Positions 10,097 to 19,345 are shown, numbered from the stretch's first letter. The stretch is DNA of 61,318 nt from an uncultured Clostridia bacterium (GCA_944386645.1 CALXBW010000008.1:1-61318); one strand, 5' to 3'. The notes: a model not told the origin generated them from the sequence alone. A program made the numbers and translations.

Positions 10097-10549
10097 TTAA
10101 TCTTCAACCAAATTTAAAAGCATATTTTTAAATACATTTGCCCTTATTTTATCTTTCATATCAAGTGGTAACATAAGTACATTATCACTAGTCGCAGCCT
10201 TTAATAATCTTGCTTCTTTATCATTTATAATATTGTAATTTATAAAATTATTTACAAAAATATTTACTTCGTTACTACTTATTCTATCTCCTATATTAGT
10301 AATAATATGCATTAAATAATTACTTTTAGTTATATTAATTTTTTTTATTCTTATACAGCCTCCACCACCTCTTTTACTTTCTACATAATATCCCTGATCT
10401 GGTCCAAATCTTGTTGATATTACATAATTAATCTGTGATGGTACACAATTGAAATAATCAGCCAATTCATTTCTTCTAATCTCTATAAAACCATCTGTAT
10501 CATTAAGTAGATTTTTTATAAATTCTTCTATAATATCTGATATTCTCAA
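10097..10549 (-). CDS. ctsR: Transcriptional repressor CtsR
   Basis: Represses class III heat-shock genes by binding tandem heptamers. Typical sequence is present: ISDIIEEFIKNLL, then RNELADYFNCVPSQINYVIS and the glycine wing ESKRGGGGCIRI. A GTG at 10558 is in frame but touches the AGAGG ribosome binding site. A TTG at 10549 gives MRISDII, which fits the family N-terminus and leaves nine bases of spacing. First gene of the operon and directly below its own operator. Confidence 0.94.
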   Translation of the reverse strand: MRISDIIEEFIKNLLNDTDGFIEIRRNELADYFNCVPSQINYVISTRFGPDQGYYVESKRGGGGCIRIKKINITKSNYLMHIITNIGDRISSNEVNIFVNNFINYNIINDKEARLLKAATSDNVLMLPLDMKDKIRANVFKNMLLNLVED

Positions 10550-10563
10550 AGCACTCACCTCTT

Positions 10564-10626
10564 TTTGACTTTGACTTTCTTTGACCTTTGATGTATTAAT
10601 TATATATTTTTATATTTCAAAGTCAA
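10564..10626 (-). promoter_or_regulatory. ctsR operon promoter with CtsR operator
   Basis: On the minus strand TTGACT (10621-10626) and TATAAT (10599-10604) are separated by 16 bases. Downstream, 10570-10586 reads GGTCAAAGAAAGTCAAA, a full match to the known CtsR consensus RGTCAAANANRGTCAAA. A third AGTCAAA heptamer at 10564-10570 overlaps by one base. Bound repressor would cover the start site, giving autoregulation and heat induction. Confidence 0.9.
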
Positions 10627-10720
10627 GTATTATTTTTGCTGTTTTTTTCATTTTTTAAATCTTTTATGCGTTTTTTCTCTTGTTTTCTTTAATTTTCACA
10701 TTCATCAAAATATTAAATAT

Positions 10721-10762
10721 ATAACCAACAAATTCAACTATTTATTTGAATTTGTTGGTTAT
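10721..10762 (-). terminator. Long perfect hairpin after the WG-repeat gene
   Basis: Seventeen-base arms (ATAACCAACAAATTCAA and its complement) around an eight-base loop, six bases past the stop of the gene at 10769. The U tract is weak. It separates that gene from the ctsR promoter. Confidence 0.6.
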
Positions 10763-10768
10763 AATAAA

Positions 10769-12439
10769 TTATCTTATATATAATAAATATTTATTATCTA
10801 AACTTCTTAATTGCCACTCATTTATTGATGCATTATAATTTACTTGTGGTAAATCAGCAAAATCTCCAGCTACATCACCTACTGGTATTATTTGAATTGT
10901 TTCAATTACATTATCTACATCTTGCCCTAATATATAATCACCTGTTTCCATCATTTGAACAACTTGTTCTTGTGTTCTTTGAGAATTTACCATAGAACTT
11001 ATTTCAAATTGTCCTCCTAGTAAACCTATTTTTGTATATTTAAAATTAGATATTATCTTTCCTGTTATATCTCCCAATGCTTGTTTTCCATTCTCTGTTA
11101 GAATTAATCTACCTTCTATATAATATAATGGTTCTATTTTATCATATACTGGCTCATATACTACAAATCCATCATAATCTATTGCACCATATTTACCATT
11201 TTCCTCAAAAACTAAAAAATCTTTTTCATACCATAAAGAATTTCCACCTTGTGATGATTGAATAACACTGATATTTGGATATTCTGTATATAGTTGTTGA
11301 CCATCTTTATTTAATACTGTAGTTGTCTCACCTGTTTTACAAATAAATATATCTTTATAATTGTTTGGTATATCTATCCAATCATATATGTTATCTATTA
11401 TCACATTTCCCTTTTCATCTATTACACCAAATTTATTATTAACATATGATAAATAATAACATACTGGTGTAGTTTTTTCTACTTCTGTTATAGATTGAAG
11501 CTTATATTTGCTATATTCATAATCCATATTTTTTGTAAATGTTATATTTATAGTTGTTGATTCTAATCTATCTACAGCTGCTGTATTCATTTTATCCATT
11601 GTTTTATAATATTTCATATTATCTTCAATAGGCCAACAAACTTTATATGTTACATCATATACACCATTTTCTTTAGATATACTTATAATATCTGTAACAT
11701 ATGCTTTTAAAATAGAATTAGAAGCATTTAGTTGAGACATTAATGTACCAACATTTTCTACACTTTCATTTGTTATTTCGGAAATTGCTTTCTGAACATT
11801 TTCTATTTGCGCATTTGCATTTGCTTGTGCATTTAAATCTAAACTTGTCATTCCACCATTTAAAGAACTATCTACCGTATTTCCTCCTACTATATTTGTA
11901 TTACTAGCATTATTTAAACTATTTGTATTATTTTCATTTATAACAATTGTATTAGAAGTACCACTTTGATTATTTGTTAATGTATTTGTATTATTAGAAA
12001 TGTTATTAATATTCCCATTTGTAAGAGTATTATTTAAATCTGTATTTCCTATTACATTATTTGTATTAACAACTGTATTTTGATTTCCTGTTACTGTTTC
12101 CGTAGAACTTACATTTGGATCTTGTACAAATCTCATTGCTGTTTCTACAATATTTTCTTGTTGTGTTGAATACATATTAGATACTAATATTGAAACTTTA
12201 TCCAAATAATTGTATTTTATATCATTTTTTTCCTCTAATGTTATTGTTGTATCAGTATCTTGCAAAGCTCCCATTGTATTTAAATCTTCTTGTGCTGGTT
12301 GCTGTGGCTCATTGTTAGAACTATTATTTAATAAAATAAATGCTACAACCCCTATTATAAGTAATATTACCAAAACAATAATTATTATTAGTATTTTACT
12401 TATACCTTGATTATTTTTAATGTCATCTTTTGAGTACAT
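10769..12439 (-). CDS. Membrane-anchored WG-repeat protein
   Basis: A 556-residue protein with one N-terminal membrane helix (about residues 15-38, ILIIIIVLVILLIIGVVAFI), so the rest is probably extracellular. A low-complexity Asn/Thr-rich linker follows at about 95-205. A folded region comes next and then WG/KWG-type repeats: NKFGVIDEKGNVIIDNIYDW, GKYGAIDYDGFVVYEPVYD and KQALGDITGKIISNFKY. WG-repeat proteins are common surface proteins in gut Clostridia; the function is unknown. It is transcribed alone, with hairpins on both sides. Confidence 0.75.
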   Translation of the reverse strand: MYSKDDIKNNQGISKILIIIIVLVILLIIGVVAFILLNNSSNNEPQQPAQEDLNTMGALQDTDTTITLEEKNDIKYNYLDKVSILVSNMYSTQQENIVETAMRFVQDPNVSSTETVTGNQNTVVNTNNVIGNTDLNNTLTNGNINNISNNTNTLTNNQSGTSNTIVINENNTNSLNNASNTNIVGGNTVDSSLNGGMTSLDLNAQANANAQIENVQKAISEITNESVENVGTLMSQLNASNSILKAYVTDIISISKENGVYDVTYKVCWPIEDNMKYYKTMDKMNTAAVDRLESTTINITFTKNMDYEYSKYKLQSITEVEKTTPVCYYLSYVNNKFGVIDEKGNVIIDNIYDWIDIPNNYKDIFICKTGETTTVLNKDGQQLYTEYPNISVIQSSQGGNSLWYEKDFLVFEENGKYGAIDYDGFVVYEPVYDKIEPLYYIEGRLILTENGKQALGDITGKIISNFKYTKIGLLGGQFEISSMVNSQRTQEQVVQMMETGDYILGQDVDNVIETIQIIPVGDVAGDFADLPQVNYNASINEWQLRSLDNKYLLYIR

Positions 12440-12546
12440 TAAATCTCCTCCTCTTATATAAATTTTGTCTATATTTTATATCTTATAATAGTTAATGTCA
12501 ATAATTTTCGATTTCAAAATATTACATCATTTAAATTTTTATAAAT

Positions 12547-12620
12547 AATAAAAAAGTAATTCATTAAGTATAGTTTTTGCTATTATTTACATATTTATAC
12601 TAATAAATTACTTTTTTATT
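12547..12620. repeat. Inverted repeat with 44-base spacer
   Basis: Perfect 15-base arms (AATAAAAAAGTAATT and its complement) in the 272-base gap between the WG-repeat gene and the M23 peptidase. It could end transcription of the M23 gene. Nothing else is visible in this gap. Confidence 0.4.
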
Positions 12621-12711
12621 CAAATTACTTATAATTTTGATTTTCTGTAAAACAATCTTTCCTTATATGCAAGATTATTAGATTATAAAAAATCTTTAAT
12701 TTTGTTGCATT

Positions 12712-13398
12712 CTATTTATATCTAGTATCAGTTCTTGCAACATATCCAACTCTACCAGTAACAACAGATTCTACCTTATCCCATGTATATCCATCAATAT
12801 TAGCTACATTCTCCTCTAATATATTAACAGTTGTACCAGGTAAATATAAATGTGCAATTCCATTTAAACCAGGTGTTTCTCTTATATTAGTATTTACTGC
12901 AAACACTTTTTGCTTTATCTGTGTGATATTTGTTGTTGAACTCGAATTACCTATTTGGTAATCAGAACTATTATACTCTCCTACTTTATTTGGAATTCCC
13001 ATATAATCTGATGCATTTAATTTTTTTACTGCTACTCCATTTTTAAATTCCCTTATCTCCACATGTGTATGCTTTCCTGTTGTATTTCCTGTATCTCCCA
13101 TTAATCCTACAACTGTGGTATAAGTTACTTTCTGTCCAGCTTTCACATATATCTTACTTAAATGAGCTAAATATATTCTTTTTTCTGAATTATCTTCTTT
13201 TATCCTCACATAATTACCAAATCCACCATTATCATATCCTGCTCTTTCAACAGTACCATTACATACACTATACACCTTTTCTGAGTCTAAACCAACTAAA
13301 TCAGTTCCTCCATGATAACCACTTTTCCATAAGTTACCTTTTCTTCCATATTCGCAAGTTTCTTTGAACTTTCCTGTAAAACATATTCTAGTTGCCAT
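12712..13398 (-). CDS. M23 family endopeptidase with SH3 domain
   Basis: Peptidoglycan endopeptidase of the LytM type, 228 residues. Metal ligands and catalytic residues are visible: H29 and D33 in YHGGTD, H79 in AHLS, and H110-T-H112. A bacterial SH3 domain fills about residues 160-228 (NTNIRETPGLNGIAHLYLPG). There is no signal peptide or membrane helix, unlike most cell-wall hydrolases, which suggests holin-style release, lysis, or export by the neighbouring pilus-type machine. Its start overlaps the stop of the 29-residue ORF upstream, so the two are probably translationally coupled. Confidence 0.85.
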   Translation of the reverse strand: MATRICFTGKFKETCEYGRKGNLWKSGYHGGTDLVGLDSEKVYSVCNGTVERAGYDNGGFGNYVRIKEDNSEKRIYLAHLSKIYVKAGQKVTYTTVVGLMGDTGNTTGKHTHVEIREFKNGVAVKKLNASDYMGIPNKVGEYNSSDYQIGNSSSTTNITQIKQKVFAVNTNIRETPGLNGIAHLYLPGTTVNILEENVANIDGYTWDKVESVVTGRVGYVARTDTRYK

Positions 13399-13487
13399 TA
13401 TTCATTAACTCCCTCCATCTCTAAAACATCATCTATACTTTCATCTGTATATTTAATTAATTCTGTATTTTCTATTAATTCTTCCAT
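13398..13487 (-). CDS. Small acidic peptide, 29 residues, coupled to the M23 peptidase
   Basis: MEELIENTELIKYTDESIDD followed by nine more residues, with GGAGG nine bases before the ATG. Its stop shares a base with the ATG of the M23 gene (TAATG). Very acidic and without a membrane segment. I do not recognise a family. Either it is a short leader that couples translation, or a small partner of the hydrolase. Confidence 0.55.
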   Translation of the reverse strand: MEELIENTELIKYTDESIDDVLEMEGVNE

Positions 13488-13534
13488 TTATATTACCTCC
13501 TTATATATGATATTAATATTACTAAATTAATGTT

Positions 13535-13566
13535 AAAAAAAAATTCAATATTATAATAATATTGAA
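13535..13566 (-). terminator. Terminator at the end of the pilus locus
   Basis: Ten-base arms TTCAATATTA and TAATATTGAA with a three-base loop and a run of nine U, 13 bases past the stop of the gene at 13579. Confidence 0.85.
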
Positions 13567-13578
13567 CTTTTTTGTTTT

Positions 13579-15402
13579 TTAATCTGACAAATATGCATTT
13601 GTTTTATAGAATTTAAATTTCTCTCTTGCAAGTGCTGTATAATATGCTTTTAATCTATTCTTATCATTTCTCCAATCTACAGCAGTTCCTTCATCTGTAG
13701 AATTCACCATACAATAATAACAAGCTTGTTGTTCATGCATATAATAATACTGAGTTACATCTTGATAATCTGGTTGACCATTTTCATCAAGCATTTGATT
13801 TCCATTTGAATCTCTTTTAAAATCTTCTACTTCATATGATTTTCTATCAAATTCTGTATTTCTATATCCGACTATTGGATAATTACTATCTAAATGTGAA
13901 CAACCTAATCTATGATATTTACCATCTCCACCTGTAGTATTTATATAATAGATAGAATCACCAGATACATATTCTTTGTTTTTTGTACTTGTAACAATTG
14001 CATAATCATTATATATTTTTGTACCAGCTTGAATACCTTGCATAAAAGTTATCATACATACATTTGTTAAAACTCTATCCCATTCTGTTTCAGATAAAAT
14101 AGGCATTTTAAAATTATATGTAGTATCTAATGCTTCGGAATTTTGACTATAACTTGCAATAGCTTGTGATAAATTATCTTGTATAGACCTTTTTATTGCC
14201 TCTCTTTTATGTTCAGAAAAAACTGATTTCGTACTTTCTGGATCATTTGATTTACTTATATCAAATATCTTTTCATCACCCATATTTTCATAATGTGTAC
14301 CATCAGGCTTTATTGCATCGCTTGCTTTTATTTCACCCAAATTCTGAGTAAACCATTCTGTAAACTCAATAGCTTGATCATAATATTGTTTTGCTGAATC
14401 TGGTTCTACATAATATTGGTCACTTTGTGGATCAATATACCACCCAGTTTTATAAGTACCCTCACCATATCTTGGCTCTTTCACTCCATTTATGTATTGT
14501 TCACTATAATATAAACTTTTACTTTTTAATCCAGGAATAGAATCAATATCTTGCTTTTTTATCTGAACTGTTTGATTCATATTAGTCAATCTATCTTGTA
14601 ATAAATAATCATTTGTAACAGCAATATCTTGAACAGCAACACTTAGAATTCCTATATCGCTCTCGCTAATTAAACTATGATTATATCCTTTATCTGGGAA
14701 AACTATTGTCGTTACTGGTAAACGCTTATGTAATTCTTCATTTTCATTAATCTCTGGTCTGCTAGCTACTAAATATCCAGCTCTTGTAACATACTCCCCT
14801 TTTATCTTACCATATACTACAACATAATTATCCAATGAATAATTTACTACTACGTCTGTATTAGTATTTTCTGGAGCATATCTAACTGTATAATATATAT
14901 ATGGTTTTAATATATGATTGTACTGAGCATTTCCTTTATTAGAATATCTCTTTAATACTTCATCTGTTGTAAGAGTTCCTTCGCTTGACTCTATAGTAAA
15001 TCCATCATTATCTTCTGTAGTTTCATTTAATTGAGTATAATTATATGATGGTGAATATATATAATATCCATCATATAAAGTAAATACAATAGCTGGTATA
15101 TACGGTTTTAAATAGTTATCTGTTGCACCTGGTATTTCCAAGTTTGTTGACAAACTATTCATAAAGGTTTGAACTGCAGCTTCAATATCTCTTCTCATTG
15201 AATCCGATACTGTAGAATATTCATTTTTATTTGTATTTAATTGAAACGCACTAACAGCGTCATAAGTAGCATCTCTCAATTTGGTAGAATACAAAGTTTG
15301 TACATTAATTGTATCAATTTGTGTTTTAGTATATGCACTTAATAATAATGTAATAGGTAATATAATCGCTACTAATATGATTGCCATATTTTGAATCTTC
15401 AT
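13579..15402 (-). CDS. Large secreted pilin-like protein with a His/Cys metal-binding-like motif
   Basis: A 607-residue protein with an N-terminal hydrophobic helix (about 7-24) like those of Tad minor pilins (TadE/TadG class), so most of it should be outside the cell. The long body has many Tyr, Asn and Thr. Near the C-terminus YHRLGC (H497, C501) and ACYYC (C561, C564) resemble the YHxxxCxxL...CxxC module of exported proteins thought to bind zinc. It is the last gene of the Tad-like locus and is preceded by a terminator, so it may be less expressed than the genes upstream. A tip or adhesive subunit is a reasonable guess. Confidence 0.6.
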   Translation of the reverse strand: MKIQNMAIILVAIILPITLLLSAYTKTQIDTINVQTLYSTKLRDATYDAVSAFQLNTNKNEYSTVSDSMRRDIEAAVQTFMNSLSTNLEIPGATDNYLKPYIPAIVFTLYDGYYIYSPSYNYTQLNETTEDNDGFTIESSEGTLTTDEVLKRYSNKGNAQYNHILKPYIYYTVRYAPENTNTDVVVNYSLDNYVVVYGKIKGEYVTRAGYLVASRPEINENEELHKRLPVTTIVFPDKGYNHSLISESDIGILSVAVQDIAVTNDYLLQDRLTNMNQTVQIKKQDIDSIPGLKSKSLYYSEQYINGVKEPRYGEGTYKTGWYIDPQSDQYYVEPDSAKQYYDQAIEFTEWFTQNLGEIKASDAIKPDGTHYENMGDEKIFDISKSNDPESTKSVFSEHKREAIKRSIQDNLSQAIASYSQNSEALDTTYNFKMPILSETEWDRVLTNVCMITFMQGIQAGTKIYNDYAIVTSTKNKEYVSGDSIYYINTTGGDGKYHRLGCSHLDSNYPIVGYRNTEFDRKSYEVEDFKRDSNGNQMLDENGQPDYQDVTQYYYMHEQQACYYCMVNSTDEGTAVDWRNDKNRLKAYYTALAREKFKFYKTNAYLSD

Positions 15403-15452
15403 TTATCCACCTGCTTTTTATTAAAAATTTATATTATTTTTTAGATTTGTTT

Positions 15453-15480
15453 TAAAAAAAGAACGCAATTTATAGCGTCC
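15453..15480 (-). terminator. Terminator inside the pilus locus
   Basis: GGACGC and GCGTTC arms around an eight-base loop with seven U, between the genes at 15497 and 13579. It may attenuate expression of the large distal pilin-like gene. Confidence 0.8.
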
Positions 15481-15496
15481 CCCATTTTTACTATTG

Positions 15497-16021
15497 TTAA
15501 TTTCCATTACTCATAACTACTCCAGCATGTTGCGCTGAAACTTGATATGCATCATTACCACTTATTGTATAAAAGAAATTTCTTAACATTTGTGATATAG
15601 TTCTATTTGTATTCTTGACACTAACAGAAAAAAGATCTCCTTCTTTTAATGAATATGTACCACTTGGAGAATTTAATGCAGATTCAATTTGTGAATTATA
15701 TACAGAATAATAAATATTCTCACCTATTTTATCAGTTACAGCCCAAGTAGTTTTTTTACCTGGATTTTCATCTAAAACTTTAACTTCCATATTTACATCA
15801 TAAGTATTACCTGTTGCTGCTAAAGTTTGTATATATGCATTATAATCATCTTGAGTTATTTTTCCTGTTGTTCTTACATTGTCAACAAATTCTATAGTTG
15901 CAGTTTGAACACCTAGTTGTGCAATATCATCATTTCTTTCTGATATAGACATTAAAGGGAAAATAAACATCAAAATTGCTGCTAAGAATATTGCTACAAT
16001 TGTTGTTAATGATTCGCCCAT
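15497..16021 (-). CDS. Pilin-like protein (TadE-like), 174 residues
   Basis: Starts MGESLTTIVAIFLAAILMFIFPL, a hydrophobic helix almost at the N-terminus, then an extracellular domain with no clear family motif. Size and place fit a minor pseudopilin of the Tad-like locus. The function is inferred from the topology and neighbours only. Confidence 0.6.
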   Translation of the reverse strand: MGESLTTIVAIFLAAILMFIFPLMSISERNDDIAQLGVQTATIEFVDNVRTTGKITQDDYNAYIQTLAATGNTYDVNMEVKVLDENPGKKTTWAVTDKIGENIYYSVYNSQIESALNSPSGTYSLKEGDLFSVSVKNTNRTISQMLRNFFYTISGNDAYQVSAQHAGVVMSNGN

Positions 16022-16074
16022 TTAATAATCCTCCCATCATATTAAAATAGATTTTTATTATCTTCTGTACACTT

Positions 16075-16653
16075 TTATTGTTCTTGATATATTATCCATA
16101 ATTTAGTATTACCTTTTACAATCTCTATTGACTCATTATCCGAAGATGTTAGTTGTTTTCCACTATAACGTTGTTCTAAAAAAGACTCTTTAAATTTCTT
16201 ACCTTCAATATATTTTTCTAGCCCAACCCCAGTGTATTTTACTCCATTTATTTCACCTGTTTTACCACTTAATTCTAAATCAACACGTAATTTTGTATCT
16301 TTATCTGCATTACCAAGCCAAGGTGCTAATTTATAATCTTTATTATAATTCTTAATTTCTTCCTCTAAATTAAAAACGCATTTTTTATTTCCATCTTTAT
16401 CTAAAATAACTACATTAAAATTTTCTTTATAATAACGGTATAATGTTGGTATTATAGTTTCACCAGATACAATTCTACCTTCTGGTAATTTTTCATCTGA
16501 TACATATTCATAGAAATTTGTTTTATCAGACATATAAAATACCTCTTCTGACACTTCTCTTGCTTGTCCCATTGCTATAATTGAAACAGTTAAAGCAATT
16601 ACAAATACCATAACTGAAAATCCAATTTTTAAAGCATCTATTGCATTATCCAT
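16075..16653 (-). CDS. Pilin-like protein, 192 residues
   Basis: N-terminus MDNAIDALKIGFSVMVFVIALTVSIIAMGQA: a short polar start, then one membrane helix, then an exported domain. The MDNAIDALK start resembles the MENATKAL start of the next pilins. No catalytic motif. Part of the same minus-strand pilin series. Confidence 0.6.
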   Translation of the reverse strand: MDNAIDALKIGFSVMVFVIALTVSIIAMGQAREVSEEVFYMSDKTNFYEYVSDEKLPEGRIVSGETIIPTLYRYYKENFNVVILDKDGNKKCVFNLEEEIKNYNKDYKLAPWLGNADKDTKLRVDLELSGKTGEINGVKYTGVGLEKYIEGKKFKESFLEQRYSGKQLTSSDNESIEIVKGNTKLWIIYQEQ

Positions 16654-16688
16654 TCACATCATTCCTTGTAGTATATATTTATAAAAAT

Positions 16689-17129
16689 TTATTTTTCACC
16701 TGCTGATACATCTTTTATTGTTATTGTATGTACAAAACCTGAATCATTATTCTCGAAAGATATATTATATCTTTTCCCTGCTATTATTGATGCTCTTATT
16801 GATGTTAAATCAGTTGATGATATTGCATTTGTTTTGCCTCCACCTGTTACTTGTATTACTTTTTCTGGTACGTTATCTCCTGTTGTTCCATATTGATTAT
16901 TATTATTTATTACTGATGATATTAGTGATTTTACTTGTGAGCCTGATACATTTCCCTCGTATTGTGTAAATCCACTATTAAATAATTCTATTTCTTGTTG
17001 TGATATTTTACTTGTTGCTCCTTCTATACTTCCTTGTGCACTGTTATATATCATCATTCCTACTCCTATAATCAATATTGCTATTAATACAGCACCTGCT
17101 ATCATTAGTGCCTTTGTTGCATTCTCCAT
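16689..17129 (-). CDS. Pilin, 146 residues (tandem copy B)
   Basis: Begins MENATKALMIAGAVLIAILI with a single hydrophobic helix, then a small exported domain rich in Ser, Thr and Gly. It is a close paralogue of the gene at 17163-17615. The first half is nearly identical at the DNA level and the C-terminal third diverges. No classical prepilin leader precedes the helix. The pair is the best candidate for the major structural subunits of the Tad-like filament. Confidence 0.65.
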   Translation of the reverse strand: MENATKALMIAGAVLIAILIIGVGMMIYNSAQGSIEGATSKISQQEIELFNSGFTQYEGNVSGSQVKSLISSVINNNNQYGTTGDNVPEKVIQVTGGGKTNAISSTDLTSIRASIIAGKRYNISFENNDSGFVHTITIKDVSAGEK

Positions 17130-17162
17130 AATATCTACCTCCGTTTACTTTTGTTTATTTAT

Positions 17163-17615
17163 TTAACTACCTGTTGATTTACTTCCTGTTGATAAATCTG
17201 TTATTGTTATTGTATGTACAAAACCTGAATCGTTATTTGATAAAGCAACATTATATTGTCTTCCTGTTACTATTGCTGCTCTTATTGCTGTTAAATCACT
17301 TGATGATGTTGCACTTGTTTTTCCTCCACCTGTTACTTCTATTACTTTTTCTGGTACGTTATCTCCTGTTGTTCCATATTGATTATTATTATTTATTACT
17401 GATGACATTAATGCTTTTACTTGTGAGCCTGACATTTTTCCTTCATATTGTGTAAATCCACTATTAAATAATTCTATTTCTTGTTGTGATATTTTACTTG
17501 TTGCTCCTTCTATACTTCCTTGTGCACTGTTATATATCATCATTCCTACTCCTATAATCAATATTGCTATTAATACAGCACCAGCTATCATTAGTGCCTT
17601 TGTTGCATTCTCCAT
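17163..17615 (-). CDS. Pilin, 150 residues (tandem copy A)
   Basis: Same N-terminus as the downstream copy and the same QYGTTGDNVPEKVI segment, with a different C-terminus ending in a Ser/Thr/Gly tail. Its ribosome binding region (AGGAGGTAGATGTT) also resembles that of the other copy, so the duplication includes the upstream region. It is probably a major filament subunit. Confidence 0.65.
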   Translation of the reverse strand: MENATKALMIAGAVLIAILIIGVGMMIYNSAQGSIEGATSKISQQEIELFNSGFTQYEGKMSGSQVKALMSSVINNNNQYGTTGDNVPEKVIEVTGGGKTSATSSSDLTAIRAAIVTGRQYNVALSNNDSGFVHTITITDLSTGSKSTGS

Positions 17616-17676
17616 AACATCTACCTCCTTTTTACTTTTGTTTATTTATAATCATTAGATTTTTCAATCTAAATAA

Positions 17677-18111
17677 TTAACTATCTAGTACTTCGAAATA
17701 TACTGTAGCAACTCTTTTAGTAGAATTATGATAAGTTATATTTGTACATTTAAAATCTTCTAAATTGAAATTTTTAACAAATTCTGCTACATTATTACTA
17801 TATATTGTTTCCATATTATAGTACTTGCCATCAGTTTGCAATTTAACAAAAATCTTTATACAATATTTATCATCATCTATATAATTTCCATTTTCATCTT
17901 TTCCTATATTATATTTTTCATTATTATCTATTGCTTTATTTATTAGTGTTGCTACTTCAGTCCCCATTACTTCTTGATTTAAACATTTTTCATATGCATA
18001 GTTTTCTTTTTGAATTTCTTTATAAGCATTTTGTACATTAGTTAAAAATAAAAGTGTAACTCCTAATATAATAATGAAGACAATAATAATTATATAAAGA
18101 CTTTTTTTCAA
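17677..18111 (-). CDS. Pilin-like exported protein, 144 residues
   Basis: N-terminal helix SLYIIIIVFIIILGVTLLFL, then a domain with GTEVATLINKAIDNNEKYN. The same LINKAI-type segment occurs in the 18681 gene (GTELVSIINKAIANNKKYE). Both have a C-terminal CTNI(T/E)Y segment, so they are related. A minor pilin is likely. Confidence 0.6.
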   Translation of the reverse strand: MKKSLYIIIIVFIIILGVTLLFLTNVQNAYKEIQKENYAYEKCLNQEVMGTEVATLINKAIDNNEKYNIGKDENGNYIDDDKYCIKIFVKLQTDGKYYNMETIYSNNVAEFVKNFNLEDFKCTNITYHNSTKRVATVYFEVLDS

Positions 18112-18191
18112 TTTTTAAACCCCTTCTATAATATTATAATATTTTTTGTCCAATTATGCAACTTTTTAATATAATTTTTAAAATTTGGTAA

Positions 18192-18665
18192 TTATTTTTT
18201 TATTTCAAAAGTAATTTTATTAACTCTTTGTGTATTTTCATCATATTCTATGCCTTTACACTTATACTTTTGTTCACCTTTTGAAGGATCATTATCTATA
18301 AATGTATTTTCCTCCATGAATTTATATAATTGTTCTCTATCCATTGTTTCTAAATGTTTTGAACCATTATATAAAATTACTTGTATGTATATAGAACTAT
18401 TTTTATCATTTTCTACACCATTTTTTATATTGGTATCTCTAGCAAAATTTGCTATACTTACCATATCTTGAATTGTTACTTCATCTGTATTATATATTTC
18501 AAATTTATTATTAAAAGCTTGTGTTGCTTTTGAGTTTATATCTGCATAATATGATTCTGCAAAATCTGCTGAACTTTTAAACAGATATACTGCCAATGAA
18601 ATAATCATAACACTAATGAGTACTCCTGCAGCTATCATTAAGGCATTTGTCGAATTTTCTTCCAT
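18192..18665 (-). CDS. Pilin-like protein, 157 residues
   Basis: Starts MEENSTNALMIAAGVLISVM, matching the MENATKALMIAGAVLIAILI pattern, then an exported domain with QDMVSIANFARDTN and a C-terminal KCKGIEYDENTQRVN segment that resembles the end of the neighbouring minor pilins. No enzymatic motif. Confidence 0.62.
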   Translation of the reverse strand: MEENSTNALMIAAGVLISVMIISLAVYLFKSSADFAESYYADINSKATQAFNNKFEIYNTDEVTIQDMVSIANFARDTNIKNGVENDKNSSIYIQVILYNGSKHLETMDREQLYKFMEENTFIDNDPSKGEQKYKCKGIEYDENTQRVNKITFEIKK

Positions 18666-18680
18666 TATTAATATCCCTCC

Positions 18681-19326
18681 TTAATAACCGCTTGTATCCT
18701 CTTTTAAGTCAACCTCTTCAAATCCTAATAAATTTACTCTTCCAGTTACATCACTATATTCTATATTTGTACATTTAAATATTTTTCTTTTAAAATCAGT
18801 AAAACCGCTATAAATCATTTGGTAGTTATCGATATCTTTATAGTTAATTATTTCATAAGAATTAGAACTATTTAATGCTCCAATCTCCATAAACTGACTT
18901 ATATCTTTACTTATTCTATCACTTTGCTTATTATCAATTAATTTATATGTTTTAGCTTCCCCAAAAGTAACTTTCTCTTCTGTCTTTTTCTTTTTACCAT
19001 CCTCAATAGTTACTATCGTTTCTTTTATTGGAGTTTTTAATTTGAATTGTATATCTATATCATAAACTTTATCATTATCTTCATATTTTTTATTATTTGC
19101 TATTGCTTTATTTATAATTGATACTAATTCAGTTCCTCTAAGCAAGCTTTTTTGATATGATTCATATTCCATATTAAACTTAGTAACTTGCTCTGCTGTT
19201 TCTCTTTCTTGCTCTGTTTTCTTAAGACTAGCTGCATTTTGAACTACATACATTAGTACAGCAATAATTATTATTGCCAACAATAGTCCGACCAGCCATA
19301 GCTAAAGCCTTTGAAGCATTTTCCAT
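18681..19326 (-). CDS. Pilin-like protein whose reading frame requires a +1 shift at CGGA
   Basis: The ATG at 19326 follows AGGAGGAAG and encodes MENASKALAMAG, the standard start of this pilin family. The next codon is CGG (19290-19288), and that frame then leaves the family and soon ends. If CGGA is read as one Gly, the frame becomes MENASKALAMAG-G-LLLAIIIIAVLMYV and stays open to 18681, about 214 residues. Aligned to MENATKALMIAGAVLIAILI of the paralogue, the join has no gap. The rest has the RGTELVSIINKAIANNKKYE segment shared with the 17677 gene. The start has a good ribosome binding site, whereas the shifted frame alone has none. Alternatives are a pseudogene or an inserted C from sequencing error. 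Confidence 0.75.
19287..19290 (-). other. CGGA recoding site in a pilin gene
   Basis: Context on the minus strand is GGT CGGA CTA. CGG is codon 13 in the ATG frame. Removing one base, or reading four bases as Gly, restores the conserved pilin helix. Confidence 0.65.
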
Positions 19327-19345
19327 AATACTTCCTCCTATAAAA

